A DNA stretch of 64,000 nucleotides from positions 14,364,001 to 14,428,000 of the forward strand of contig JAWHQI010000019.1 of the NCBI GenBank assembly GCA_033032865.1. Reading direction: 5' to 3'. Under the pieces are notes generated by a model. That model was not told the DNA's origin. It was given only the letters and a program-made list of their open reading frames with translations, and did not search any database. The translations under genes and the position numbers were made by a program. This DNA is from Dactylorhiza incarnata. Taxonomy: Eukaryota > Streptophyta > Magnoliopsida > Asparagales > Orchidaceae. Positions 22,251 through 33,056 of this stretch are shown here, one piece after another. How positions within the stretch are numbered: position 1 is the first letter of the stretch; each line of letters opens with the position of its first letter.

Positions 22251-23799
22251 TGATGCGTAAATCTAGCACATCACTATAGGAGGTAGCAAGACTGCGGCAC
22301 GAAACGACAATGTACTGATCGTTCAAGTAATATAAAATGGGCGAATTTCCCCAAGTATCAATCTCGAAGGAACACATTAAGGTGTAGTTATCTACAGAGG
22401 AAGGACTTGAGATTGAAGTCCTTTAGGTCGGATGGTTTGCGAAAAAGTGTGATTTGGATTGTGGAAAATAAAAGAAAAGAAACTAAACTACTCCTATGCA
22501 GGCCGCTATGCACTGCTTTGCTGGGTGGATGGAAACTATGCAGGATGCTATGCACTGCTTCGCTAGGCGGATGGACGAGAAGGCATGCAGAATGAAGTGG
22601 AGGGTGGAGTGGATTTGGTGGCGCACCTCAAATACACATATAAACAAAAGAGTAATTTCACATAGACATGAAATAAGCACTACAAAGCAAAGTTTACATA
22701 TGCCACATCATTAAATAATGAAGATTACTTTCATATACATTAACACAAGTTCGAGAAAAAGGCAAGAGATATGACCGAATCCGGAGGCTTGTTGTAGATT
22801 TATGGTATGAATCGCCGGGTTGTCAATCCACGTCCTAGATCAGTCCCAAATATCATCTGGGGTAGAGGAGGGCTGTCACTTCCTCCCAATGGACCCATCT
22901 TCTCCGCTAAACTACAACCAGCCACGTCCGATGCGAAGAACCCTTGCTTGGTGATGAAGATGAGGGTGGAATCCTCTCCTTGAAGCAATTAGATGGTGTC
23001 GGCATCCGAGAGGATACTCCGGCTTTAGATTTGCAAGGAAATGGTGGTCGGAGCTCCTCCTTAAGGTGGGGGGCGATGGAGCCCAAAAATGGTGGAACTG
23101 GAACCCCTCGAGGGCGGGAAAGATGATCGATCCGGTCTAGGGTGAGATCTGCAACTTTTAAAGAAAAACCATCAGAAATTGGTCACGCACGGTCGAACGC
23201 ACGACCGTCCGTGGTCCGTGCATTATTAACGAAGAAATAAGCTCTGGAAGATGAAGCAACAACACCCGTGCATTTTACTCACGCACGGTCGAAGCCGCCC
23301 GTGCGTAAAAATGCACGATCAATTCCAAATGGCCTAAAAACTAGGCTTAATAGGTGATCGTGCGATTCCTTCGTGCACGGGCAACTGCTTGTGCATAAAA
23401 ACGCACGATCAAAGATAGAACATTGTTTTCCACCCAGATGAGAGAGCACGATCGCAGCCGACCATGCGTCAAGGAAACGCACGACCGTGCGATTCAACAG
23501 ACATGAAATCTGGGTAAAATTGGATGAACCGTCCACCTGCATAACACCAAACAACAATCACACAGCTGGGAATACACCTCCAGCACGAGCATTAAAGCAT
23601 AAAAAGAATGGGGAACACCAAGTGCTTACCTCCAACAATAAAGTGCGATGTTGCACACCAAAGTGGGCCTAGAAGTGCACTTAGCATGAAATAACATATA
23701 TCAATCAAATATGAACGATAATAAGTCTAATGTGTAGTTCTTTGACCAGATTATCGGCCGAGATGAGTCTATAAAAGTGTATATAAATAGGACTCATCA
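22251..23799 (-). repeat. Outer 3' LTR of TR-GAG1-B
   Basis: This 1549-bp LTR has TGATGCG/GACTCATCA ends on the plus strand. The TATA position reads TTTAAAA instead of TATAAAA (about 23156-23162). A CACGACCGTG dyad is at 23480-23489. Confidence 0.92.
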
Positions 23800-23956
23800 C
23801 ACCCCCAAACTTATATGTTTGCGCGTCCCGAGCAAACAAATTCTAAGCAAGCGGGGAAAGAAAAGTAGATGGCTTAAAATTACAATACAGAGTACCATGC
23901 AAAGTCGCATGCTCACGTGCATAAGAAAAATAATAGAGATGATTTACCTGTGAAGA
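23800..23956 (-). repeat. Duplicated internal tail and 11-bp filler at a rearrangement junction
   Basis: Positions 23800-23945 repeat the internal 3' end found at 24973-25118, including the polypurine tract CACCCCCAAAC. Positions 23946-23956 (ACCTGTGAAGA) match neither flank. With its edges, TACCTGTGAAGACT (23945-23958) is identical to 27051-27064 in the same element. Confidence 0.8.
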
Positions 23957-24972
23957 CTTGTTGTAGATTCACGGTAGGAATCGCGGGGTTGTCAATCCGC
24001 GTCCTAGCTCAGTACAAAATATCATCCGGGGTAGAGGAGGGTTATCACTTCCTCCCAATGGACCCGTCTTCTCCGCTAAACTACAACCCATTCACGTCCG
24101 ATGCGAAGAACCCTTGCTTGGTGATGAAGATGAGGGTGGAATCCTCTCCTTGAAGCACTTAGATGATGTCGGCGGTCGAGAGGATACTCCGGCTTTATAT
24201 TTGCAAGGAAATGGTAGTCGAAGCTCCTCCTTAAGGTGGGCGGCGATGGAGCGGCAAAAATGGCGAAACTGGAACCCTTCGGGCGCGGGAAAGATGATCG
24301 ATCCGGTCTAGGGCGAGATCTATAGTTTTTATAGAAAAACCATCAGAATTTGGTCACGCACGGTCGAACGCACGATCGTGCATGGACCGTGCATTAATAA
24401 TGAAGAAATAAGCTCTGGAAGATGAAGCATCAGCACCCGTGCCTTTTACTCACGCACGGTCGAAGCCGCTGGTGCGTAAAAACGCACGATCAATTCCAGA
24501 TGGCCTAAAAACTAGGCTTAACAGGTGATCGTGCGATTCCTTCGTGCACGGGCAACTGCCTGTGCACAAAAATGCACGATCAAAGACAGAACATTGTTTT
24601 CCACCACAGATGAGAGCGCACAATTGCAGCCGACCGTGCGTCAAGGAAACACACGACCGTGCGATTCATGCAGACATGAAATCTGAGTAAAATTGGATGA
24701 ACCGTCCACCTGCATAACACCAAACAAAAATCACACACATGGGAATACACCTCCAGCACGAGCATTAAAGCATAAAAAGAATGGGGAACACCAAGTTCTT
24801 ACCCCCAACAATAAAGCGCGCTGTTGCACACCAAAGTGGGCCTAGAAGTGCACTTAGCATGGAATAACAGATATCAATCAAATATTAACGATAATAAGTA
24901 TAATGTGTAGTGCTTTGACTAGATTATCGGCCGAGATGAGTCCATAAAAGTGTATATAAATAGGACTCATCA
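23957..24972 (-). repeat. Internal truncated LTR of TR-GAG1-B
   Basis: This carries U3 and R sequence with an intact TATA box (24326-24332 on the minus strand) and a CACGATCGTG dyad (24371-24380). It lacks about 0.54 kb at its downstream end compared with 28173-29725. Confidence 0.88.
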
Positions 24973-26861
24973 CACCCCCAAACTTATATGTTTGCACGTC
25001 CCGAGCAGACAAATTTTAAGCAAGCGGGGAAAGAAAAGTAGATGGCTTAAAATTACAATACAGAGTACCATGCGAAGTCGTATGCTCACGTGCATAAGAA
25101 AAATAATAGAGATGATTTCTCATTATACAAACAGTTTATAGATTTCTAAAAGAGTAAAAGCATATTACAACTACTCGAAATGGTGAACCACAGTGAATCA
25201 TCCGACACACATACGGAGAAAGTAAACTAAGCGTTGAGATGAGCATTGCTCAAGATTGGGATGCATGACAAACTCCACCGAAATCCATCGGTGTCGGTGA
25301 CCATAAGCTCGCCCCGATCACATTCTCTCCACGACACTAGATTGGTTCAAGGCGTGAGTCAAAAGGACTTTAGGTTAGAGATGGGGCTTGGGTTACGGTG
25401 AGGTAAAAAAAGATAAACATGGAGGCTGAGCATACCTAGCCCAACATGAGCATAAAGTAGAACTACCCGCATGACTATAAATAAACAAGTGCACCACACC
25501 CCCAGACTTGGACTTTTGCAACATAGGTGTGTGCACCGCCTACTCCCAATACATAATTTTTTTAACGATTTTCGATAAAACTCATTTTTCTTTTTCTCTT
25601 TTTTTAATCATTTTTTTATCTTTCTTTTTCTTGTCTTTTTCTTTCAGCAAATTTTTCAAATGTGCATATCCACAAATTCACATAATAAACACCACAATCA
25701 ACACCCCCAAAAAATGTAAATAAAACTATAACTTAAAGCTCAGATTTGGGTGTGCGACTAGGTTAGGCTTTTAGGCTTTGGTGAGATATATGCGGAGCTT
25801 AATCAATGAAAGGGTAGGCACAAATGGGCTAGCAAGGTTAGACGATTGGCATGAAATAAAAAAGTTCAACCGGGCCAAAATAATGGCCTACGTTATACTC
25901 ACGCACTAGAACTATCCTATGCCAATGCTTCAAGAATCGCTTGGGGCAAGTTCTAGCCACCGAGAAAGATTCTCCTTTCTCCTAACTCAAGCAATATGAG
26001 TCTAGCGATCGTTTACACACATCTCTATGCCACTGTTTGATTCACAACGGATTCACCATTTGAGTAGAGTAAACAACATTTACACTAATAGAAAAAATAT
26101 AAAACCATAAGTATAAAAAGAAGTCTAATCTACACAAATTTCTATGCAACCGAGCACTTGACTAGGAGCACTACTGGAGTCAACATTTTACTCCGCTACA
26201 TAGTCCTAAGACAACACCTATACTTTCCCAAATAAGTAGAAGAGTTAAATTCAACTCAGAGCATGCATACAGATGAGTACGCACTCAAGTGGGTGATGTG
26301 GTGCGCAAAGAGAATGAACAACAATTTTCAATAAACTAAAATAAAAGTACTTATATCATGCTATGAAATAGTGCACGTGAGTGGGCACACAGAACTACTC
26401 TCCCCCGGACATAAACTAGACAATACACACAATATATAGCTATGAAATACAGAAAAGAGCTAGGGGAAGAGAGTACCCAATGCTCAGAAATGATCATACC
26501 AGAAGATTGGCATTTAAATCTAGACCTAGCTGCAGCATCCACCATCCAGAAGAAGGACCTGCCGGGGTGAGTTCCGCCAAACAAAAAGAAAATAGACAAA
26601 AGCAAAATACAATACAGCTAACTAAACTAAACTAGATGAAATAGAAATGCAGGAAAAGTAAGATAACTACTGAGGTTATTGTCTTCCCAGCACGACTTAT
26701 TCAAATTTAAAACAGTTCTAGCTAATGGGTCTATGAAAAAGGAAATGTACATGTAACTGTTCTAATATGCGTGTCGATAGCGGGTACCGATACGGTGACA
26801 GAACAGTTACTCCCCTACCTAAATAATAATACCTGCTATTCACAGGTAGAGGAAGTAGAAA
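24973..26861 (-). other. Non-coding 3' internal region of TR-GAG1-B
   Basis: This is the reverse-orientation counterpart of 9612-11409. Polypurine-like tracts recur at 24973, about 25497 and about 26400. A T-rich stretch (25555-25650) corresponds to the A-rich stretch of the other copy. No ORF is supported. Confidence 0.75.
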
Positions 26862-27953
26862 TTAAGAAGAGGAGGAGTCCTCACTCATCTCACCAAAATA
26901 ATCCTTGCCCAGCAAGGAGTCGTCTTCAGGGAGGCAGCAGGAGGAAAAGGCAATGAATGAGGCTTCCTCTATGGAGGAGGGATCAACATCTTCACAAGAG
27001 AGGACACACTCATCATTCACTTGAGCAAAATGCTCCAAGTCCTCCCGAAGTACCTGTGAAGACTCAAACTGCACAGGCTCAGATGAAGAAGGGGGGTCAG
27101 GGAATAAAAGAGAAGAACAACTTAAATAAACATCAATCGGGGGAGTGGTCCCGGTCTCACTCCCAAGAGGATGGCCCAATGAAATATTGTCAGCATTATC
27201 GATAATGATGCAGGTCTCAACAGTATCAATGGTGCTCTTGCCCAAGATTTGGACTTCCATCCCTGGTGCAAAGGTAACTTCCTCTTCACCTTGAGGGTTG
27301 TCCTCCTTCATAGGGATAGACACAATACACAGATCTCCTGCCTCATCTCGCGAAACACTCTCAATAATGTCGTCAGAAACAAATGTTGTACTATGCACAA
27401 TAGGGGGAGGAATAGTGCTTGGATAAAAGTCAAGCACCGATTCCTCACAAAGAATCGGCTCCACGCACGGTAATATATGCATAGTGGATATGGGCTCAGC
27501 CATGTCAGAGCCTAGATCAGCCACAACTCTGATGAGCGTGTCTGCATCATTCCCTTCAAAACTTGAAGGTGATACAACAACGTAATCAGAGGTGGAAGGT
27601 GTGTTGTCAGAGTTAAGAGTCGGGACGATCCGGATATCCAGCTCGTCATCCTCATCTAATTGGAGAAGATAAGCAGCACAATCCTTCAAGGCATGATTTG
27701 TGCTCCGACAAAACAAGCACTGCCTTGATGGCTTCTTTGGCACAACAAGTGCTGAAGTCGCAAAGAAGTATGACGGTAAAGGCACAGAGGAATAGCCATA
27801 GGACTTAGGCGTAGTGTATGAGGTACCGTACGGTGTCGGTGCCCGATACATTGAGCCTTGGGGACTAGGGCTACTATCTCCCGATGGGCATCTATCACTA
27901 GCATGAGAAATATCTCCACACCAACGACAACAAATATTAAATGAGGCTCACAT
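26862..27953 (-). pseudogene. TR-GAG1-B Gag-like protein with two intact CCHC knuckles
   Basis: The frame matches the protein at 8532-9611. ATG is at 27953, but codon 2 is TGA where the other copy has TGG. Beyond that the frame is open to 26862, the best preserved copy of this protein. Knuckle 1 is CRWCGDISHASDRC (near 27910) and knuckle 2 is CLFCRSTNHALKDC (near 27700), both perfect CX2CX4HX4C. An internal ATG at 27851 would give 329 residues and keep only knuckle 2. About 250 acidic, Ser/Pro-rich residues follow, with a conserved C-terminal block (VLREDLEHFAQVNDEC). Nucleic-acid binding is expected from the knuckles; no enzymatic domain is present. Confidence 0.8.
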
Positions 27954-28149
27954 TGCGTGAAGATAACTAGATTCAAAAGAAAAACACTATTGTGCAAAAT
28001 ACTACACCCAACAATAAATTACTAAGACAACCTAATATAAAACAAGAAAAGGAACAACTAGAACTGAAATAAAATAAAGGATGCAATTTACAAATGGAAG
28101 AACTTCTATCGCAGGTTCTCCCTTTCCAGAATACTCACACGACTGTGTT

Positions 28150-28166
28150 CCCCGGCAACGGCGCCA
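28150..28166 (-). other. Primer-binding site, perfect tRNA-Asp complement
   Basis: On the minus strand this reads TGGCGCCGTTGCCGGGG, exactly complementary to the plant tRNA-Asp 3' end including CCA, 6 nt from the LTR. Confidence 0.93.
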
Positions 28167-28172
28167 AAAACT

Positions 28173-29725
28173 TGATGTGCAAATCTAGCACACCGTTATA
28201 GGCGGTAGCAAGACTGCGACACGAAATGACAGTGTACTGATCGTTCAAGTAATATAAAATGGGAAAATTTCCCCAAGTATCGATCTCGAAGGATCACAGT
28301 AAGGTGGAGTTATCTATGGAGGAAGGACTTGAGGTTGAAGTCCTTTAGGTCAGATGGATTGCGGAAAAGGGGTGATTTGGATTGTGGAAAAGAAAAGAAA
28401 AGAAACTAAACTACTCATATGCAGGACGCTATGCACTACTTTGCCGGCTGGATGGAAACTATGCAGGATGCTATGCACTGCTTCGCTAGGTGGATGGACG
28501 AGAAGGTAAGCGGAATGAAGTGGAGGGTGGATTGGATTTGGTGGCGCACCTCAAATACACATATAAAAAAAAGAGTAATTTCACATAGACATGAAATAAA
28601 CACTACAAAGAAAAGTTTACATGTGCCACATCATCAAATAATGAAGATTACATTCATATACATTAACACAAGTTGGAGAAAAAGGCAAGAGATACGACCG
28701 AATCTGGAGGCTTGTTGTAGATTCACGGTAGGAATCGTCGGGTTGTCAATCCGCGTCCTAGCTCAGTCCCAACTATCGTCCGGGGTAGAGGAGGGTTGTC
28801 ACTTACTCCCAATGGACCTGTCTTCTCTGGTAAACTATAATCCAGTCACGTCGGATGCGAAGAACCCTTGCTTGGTGATAAAGATGAGTGCGGAATCCTC
28901 TCCTTGAAGCACTTGGATGATGGAGGCGTCCGAGAGGATGCTCCGGCTTTAGATTTGCAAGGAAATGGTGGCTGGAGCTCCTCCTTAAGGTGGGCGGCGA
29001 TGGAGCGGTGAAAATGGAGGAACTGGAACCCTTTGGGCGCGGGAAAGATGATCGATCTGGTGTAGGGCAAGATCTACAGCTTTTATAGAAAACAATCAGA
29101 ATTTGGTCACGCACAGTTGAACGCACGACCGTGCATGGACCGTGCATTATTAACGAAGAAATAAGCCCTGGAAGAAGAAGCATCAGCACCTGTGCATCTT
29201 ACTCATGCACGGTCGAAGACGCCCATGCGTAAAAATACACGATCAATTCTAGATGGCCTAAAAACCAGGCTTAATAGGTGATCGTGCGATTCCACCGTGC
29301 ACGGGCAGCTGCCCGTGCGTAAAAACGCACGATCAAAGACAGAACATCGTTTTCCACCACAGATGAGAGCGCACGATCGCAGCCGACCTTGCGTCAAGGA
29401 AACACACGACCGTGCGATTCATGCAGACTTGAAATCTGGGTAAAATTGGATGAACCGTCCACCTGCATAACACCAAACAATAATCACACAGCTGGGAATA
29501 CACCTCCAGCACGAACATTAAAGCATAAAAGGAATGGGGAACACCTAGTGCTTACCCCCAACAATAAAGCGCGTTGTTGCACACCAAAGTGGGCCTAGAA
29601 GTGCACTTAGCATGGAATAACAGATAGCAATCAAATATGAACGATAATAAGTCTAATGTGTAGTGCTTTGACTAGATTATCGGCCCAGATGAGTTCATAA
29701 AAGTGTATATAAATGAGACTCATCA
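28173..29725 (-). repeat. 5' LTR of TR-GAG1-B
   Basis: This 1553-bp LTR ends GACTCATCA followed by the TSD ATGAC. It contains a perfect 20-bp palindrome (29299-29318, GCACGGGCAG / CTGCCCGTGC) and CACGACCGTG at 29124-29133 and 29405-29414. Confidence 0.93.
29081..29134 (-). promoter_or_regulatory. TATA box and adjacent dyad, TR-GAG1-B 5' LTR
   Basis: TATAAAA on the minus strand at 29087-29081. The inverted-repeat unit (about 29109-29134) begins about 22 bp upstream, with CACGACCGTG at 29124-29133. Confidence 0.6.
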
Positions 29726-30370
29726 ATGACCAGGACAGTGTCCATGGTCACTGGATGAATGGAAGCTCCAGTAGTTTGGAGATGCTCCTGACTATGGGAG
29801 GAGAAAGGGCATGTGGATGAGTGCATTGAAGGCTCCCCATGAGAAAATCCAAATGGCCCATCATAGACCATTTGTGTTTGGTGCTTCATCCCCCACTTTC
29901 AAGGGTAAAGGAGCAACACCTTCCCAATCTCTTTCAAATATGAAGCAGACAAATAGCACTAGTATAATCAACTCTCACTTGATCATATCTGATGTCATCA
30001 ACACCATGTCAACTACCAAGCTGACATCTGTTGCTGACAAACAGATAAAGTCAAGAAGAAACCATTATACTAGGATAGCTAGTCAGCCCTTAGCTGAGAG
30101 AGATATGAAGAATGATGCTGCCTTCTCTACTGAACATAAGCATTGCGATTCTCCACCCACTTCAAAAATTGTTCAGAAAAAAGGTACAACATCCATGAAT
30201 ATTGGTGCTGTGGTAAAAAGGGACACTTTGCCATTGACTGTTGGCACAACCCTAGTGTGCCTAGTGCAAAGGAGAGCCCTCCTGGAAAGGCTGAGGTGAG
30301 TAGAAGAATTCCTTACCATGCGAACAAGAACCTAGGACCCAAGTCACCTTGGGTTCCTAAGGGATATTAA
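29726..30370 (+). pseudogene. SIRE-1 gag, C-terminal part with a degenerate zinc knuckle
   Basis: It continues the Gag frame interrupted at 22250. One open stretch is 29811-30299. In an overlapping frame, a knuckle reads EYWCCGKKGHFAIDCW (near 30205-30250), in which the first Cys of CX2CX4HX4C has become Tyr, followed by GPKSPWVPKGY and a stop at 30368. In SIRE-like elements a similar WVPK motif leads into protease; here protease does not follow, so pol has been lost. A frameshift separates the two stretches. Confidence 0.65.
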
Positions 30371-31055
30371 ATCTGGCTTGCAGGGTAGTCCATGTAGCCA
30401 ATCAAAAGCAAACAAGGCTAATGGACAATAAGTGATCCAGGCATATCTCTGGACTAAGAAAACTCCCATTGCAAGCCAAGATGCACTGGTCAAGGGGGAG
30501 CAGAAAAGAAAAATAAAAGAACATCACATCAAGGGGGAGCTACTAGCTCAAGAAGAAGCCAAAGCTAAGGTGAAGGTAATAATGTAAAATATTCACTACA
30601 TAACCTCATCTTTATAGATATGCAAAAGTAATTTTGACTTGAGTAAGCAAAAGCGGTCACTCAAAGAGCACATACATATGGCACAGCTAAAGCACAACAC
30701 CAATCATTCAAAAGAATGAACAAGAACAATATCATTTTGAACACAAAACGATATCGTCAAAATAGTGATTGGTATCGTCGAAATGATTTCTCGACATCAA
30801 TATATGACATAACGATACCTAAGTGTCGATCTAACACACAAAAGATCTGAAATGAATCGATCGCAACCGTTCAATCTAAGTTAATCAGACTTTGGTCACA
30901 TGACACTTCGCATTCCAATCCCGAAACTATAAATAAGACCAGATGTCTTAAGGTTAAAAACTTTCTACATAAGCCCTAAAGAGCCATCGTGCTCCCTACG
31001 CCTTCGAAGAGTGAATGAGTAGACAACATTAGAATCCTCTCAGCTCAAGTAAGAA
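30371..31055 (+). other. Non-coding junction of SIRE-1 where pol is missing
   Basis: No pol remnant was recognised. Two identical polypurine-like words, CAAGGGGGAG, occur at 30491-30500 and 30530-30539. ATCGTC/GATATCG words (about 30745-30830) resemble those in the element's LTRs. A TATAAATAAG-like sequence lies near 30930. Confidence 0.6.
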
Positions 31056-31423
31056 ATGGTGACAAAGAAGGAAGGATTTCTCTATGAAGGAAGCGAAGTA
31101 GTGAGGGATGGTTTCTCAGAAGGGCCAGAAGAGATTCAGAGGACCATTAAGCTATTAGACACCGTCGGCCTGGAGTTCTCTCTCTCAAAGCCAACATTAA
31201 TTTTAAAGAGAGAAGTGATGGAATTCTTCTCGAATGCCAAGGGGGGCTTAAAAGGAACATCTGTGAAATGCTTGATCAACGGGATGAAGGTCAAGGTGAA
31301 TCCCAAGAGATTGGCCAGAGTTCTTCAGGTGCCGACCTTCGCCAAGGGGGATGAAAATAAGAAGGTCACCCAGGAAGACCTTAACAAGGCTTTAGTATGG
31401 TGCGGACACTCCAGCAAGACCTA

Positions 31424-32895
31424 TGATAGTGCATTATTTATAGTTATTTTTATATAGTATTTTAGTAGTAATTAATTAGTTTTTATATAATTTTAGTTTA
31501 ATATATATCTAATTCTCTTTATTTTGTGTTTTCAGGTAATCTGGGGCTGCTAATAGCAAATTTAAGCTCACAGCCATGTTCAGGGGAAAGAATGGAACAA
31601 GTATGCAAAAATCTTCAGTACACGCCCTCGGTCACGGCCATGACCAAGGGCGTGACTTCAAGTCACGACCATGACTCAACCCAGCCATCTTACATCTGCC
31701 AGATCATGCCGCCAGCCCAATTTAGTATTACACGCCCTCGGTCACGGCCATGCCAAGGGCGTGACATCAAGTCACGGCCATGACTTAACCCAACCATCTT
31801 CTAGCTGCCAGAACACGCCGTCACATCATTTCCAGCCTACACGCCCTAGGTCACGGGCGTGACTCCATGTCACGGCCATGACCTAGGGGGTGACCCTTCC
31901 CGCAACTGCCAGAATAACTCCAGATCGCGCTGTTTCCCGCCGTTTCCAGATTCGGTCAAGTCACGCCCTAGGTCACGGGGGTGACCGAGGCCGTGACCCG
32001 TCGAGATGATTAATTTTGGCGGTTTTTTCTTCCCCAACGTTCCCGGGCTTTTTATATTAGTTTTTTCAGCATTTTCTTATTGTATTTTCTTTATGCAGAG
32101 TTACTTTATGTCTTGCAAATTTCAATTCATAGTTTAGATTTCCAATTCCTGCAATTGTAATTCTCTTTACTTAGTTATAAAAATGTTTCTCTTTTCAAAT
32201 ATGTTTAGCTGAATTTATAGCATTTGATCGGATGAATTCTTAAGCTTTTCTTATTTTGTAATCTCTCATTTTCGGAGCTTTAGTTTAAGAATTATTACGA
32301 TCCACTTTTGATTTTTCTCGATTGATCTCATATTGCCGGTATATGAATATCAATTCTTGATCCATTTTCTAGTGATCGAGAGATCCATGAATTTGTGTAG
32401 ATCATTCATTAGTGGAAAGAGTTGCATGCATTCCTCGAGAGAGGGTGACACAAATCTTCCGGATTGGAGTCAAATCCAATAGTGGGGCTCACCGCATAAA
32501 GCAAGCTTAGGTGTTTCGACTGGCCGAGGGGTCTTAATCGATCAACCTAAGGTTAGGTGGTAGTTCTCTCGAGAGAGGCTCTACCATAATTTGGGAACCT
32601 CCACGGTCGAATTATTCTATCGCTTTTGTTTATGAATTTAGATTTTACAATTTATTTAACTTAAGAAGGATTTCCGATCAAATGCTCTTTTCTTTCTTTT
32701 CTCTTTTATTATTCTAAAAATTTTCTTAAATCTAGATAAAATAATATTAACTTGCGTGAGTAGAAGTAATCAACAACCCCGTGGAATACGACACTTGATA
32801 TTTATTTCTAAATATCCTATACTATGAATGATAGGTGCTCTTGCCTATAGTTCGTAGAATTTGGAGAAATTTAATATCCTAAATTTTAGCTATCA
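31424..32895 (+). repeat. 5' LTR of TR-GAG2, core promoter deleted
   Basis: This 1472-bp LTR has a dyad array (about 31620-32010) built of CACGCCC/GGGCGTG and TCACGG/CCATGA words. Compared with the 3' LTR it lacks 136 bp (after CCCGGGCTTT near 32050), joined at a TTT microhomology. The deletion removed the best dyad and the TATA box. Confidence 0.93.
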
Positions 32896-32901
32896 AGTTT
32901 T

Positions 32902-32918
32902 TGGCGTCGTTGCCGGGG
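32902..32918 (+). other. Primer-binding site of TR-GAG2, tRNA-Asp
   Basis: TGGCGTCGTTGCCGGGG differs from the tRNA-Asp complement at one base and lies 6 nt after the LTR. Confidence 0.92.
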
Positions 32919-33056
32919 ACATATTTTTGTTGATATTTTGAAAGCGTGAATTTTATAACTTTTATCAATCTCTTTCTCCGCCCCCATTTCTCTTTTTGAT
33001 TTATTTTCAAATTTCATTCTATTAAGTGACGGTTGTTCAATTTTCTTTCTTCAAAA

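Larger units (their letters stand above)
22251..29725 (-). mobile_element. TR-GAG1-B: three-LTR composite of the gag-only family
   Basis: Reading on the minus strand: full LTR (29725-28173), tRNA-Asp primer site, Gag-like ORF, non-coding tail, truncated LTR (24972-23957), 11 bp of filler, a 146-bp repeat of the internal tail (23945-23800), and a second full LTR (23799-22251). One perfect TSD, ATGAC, flanks the whole block (22246-22250, 29726-29730). The simplest description is one insertion carrying a 1.16-kb tandem duplication of internal tail plus LTR. The duplicated copies have diverged, so the duplication is not recent or occurred before integration. Confidence 0.9.
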
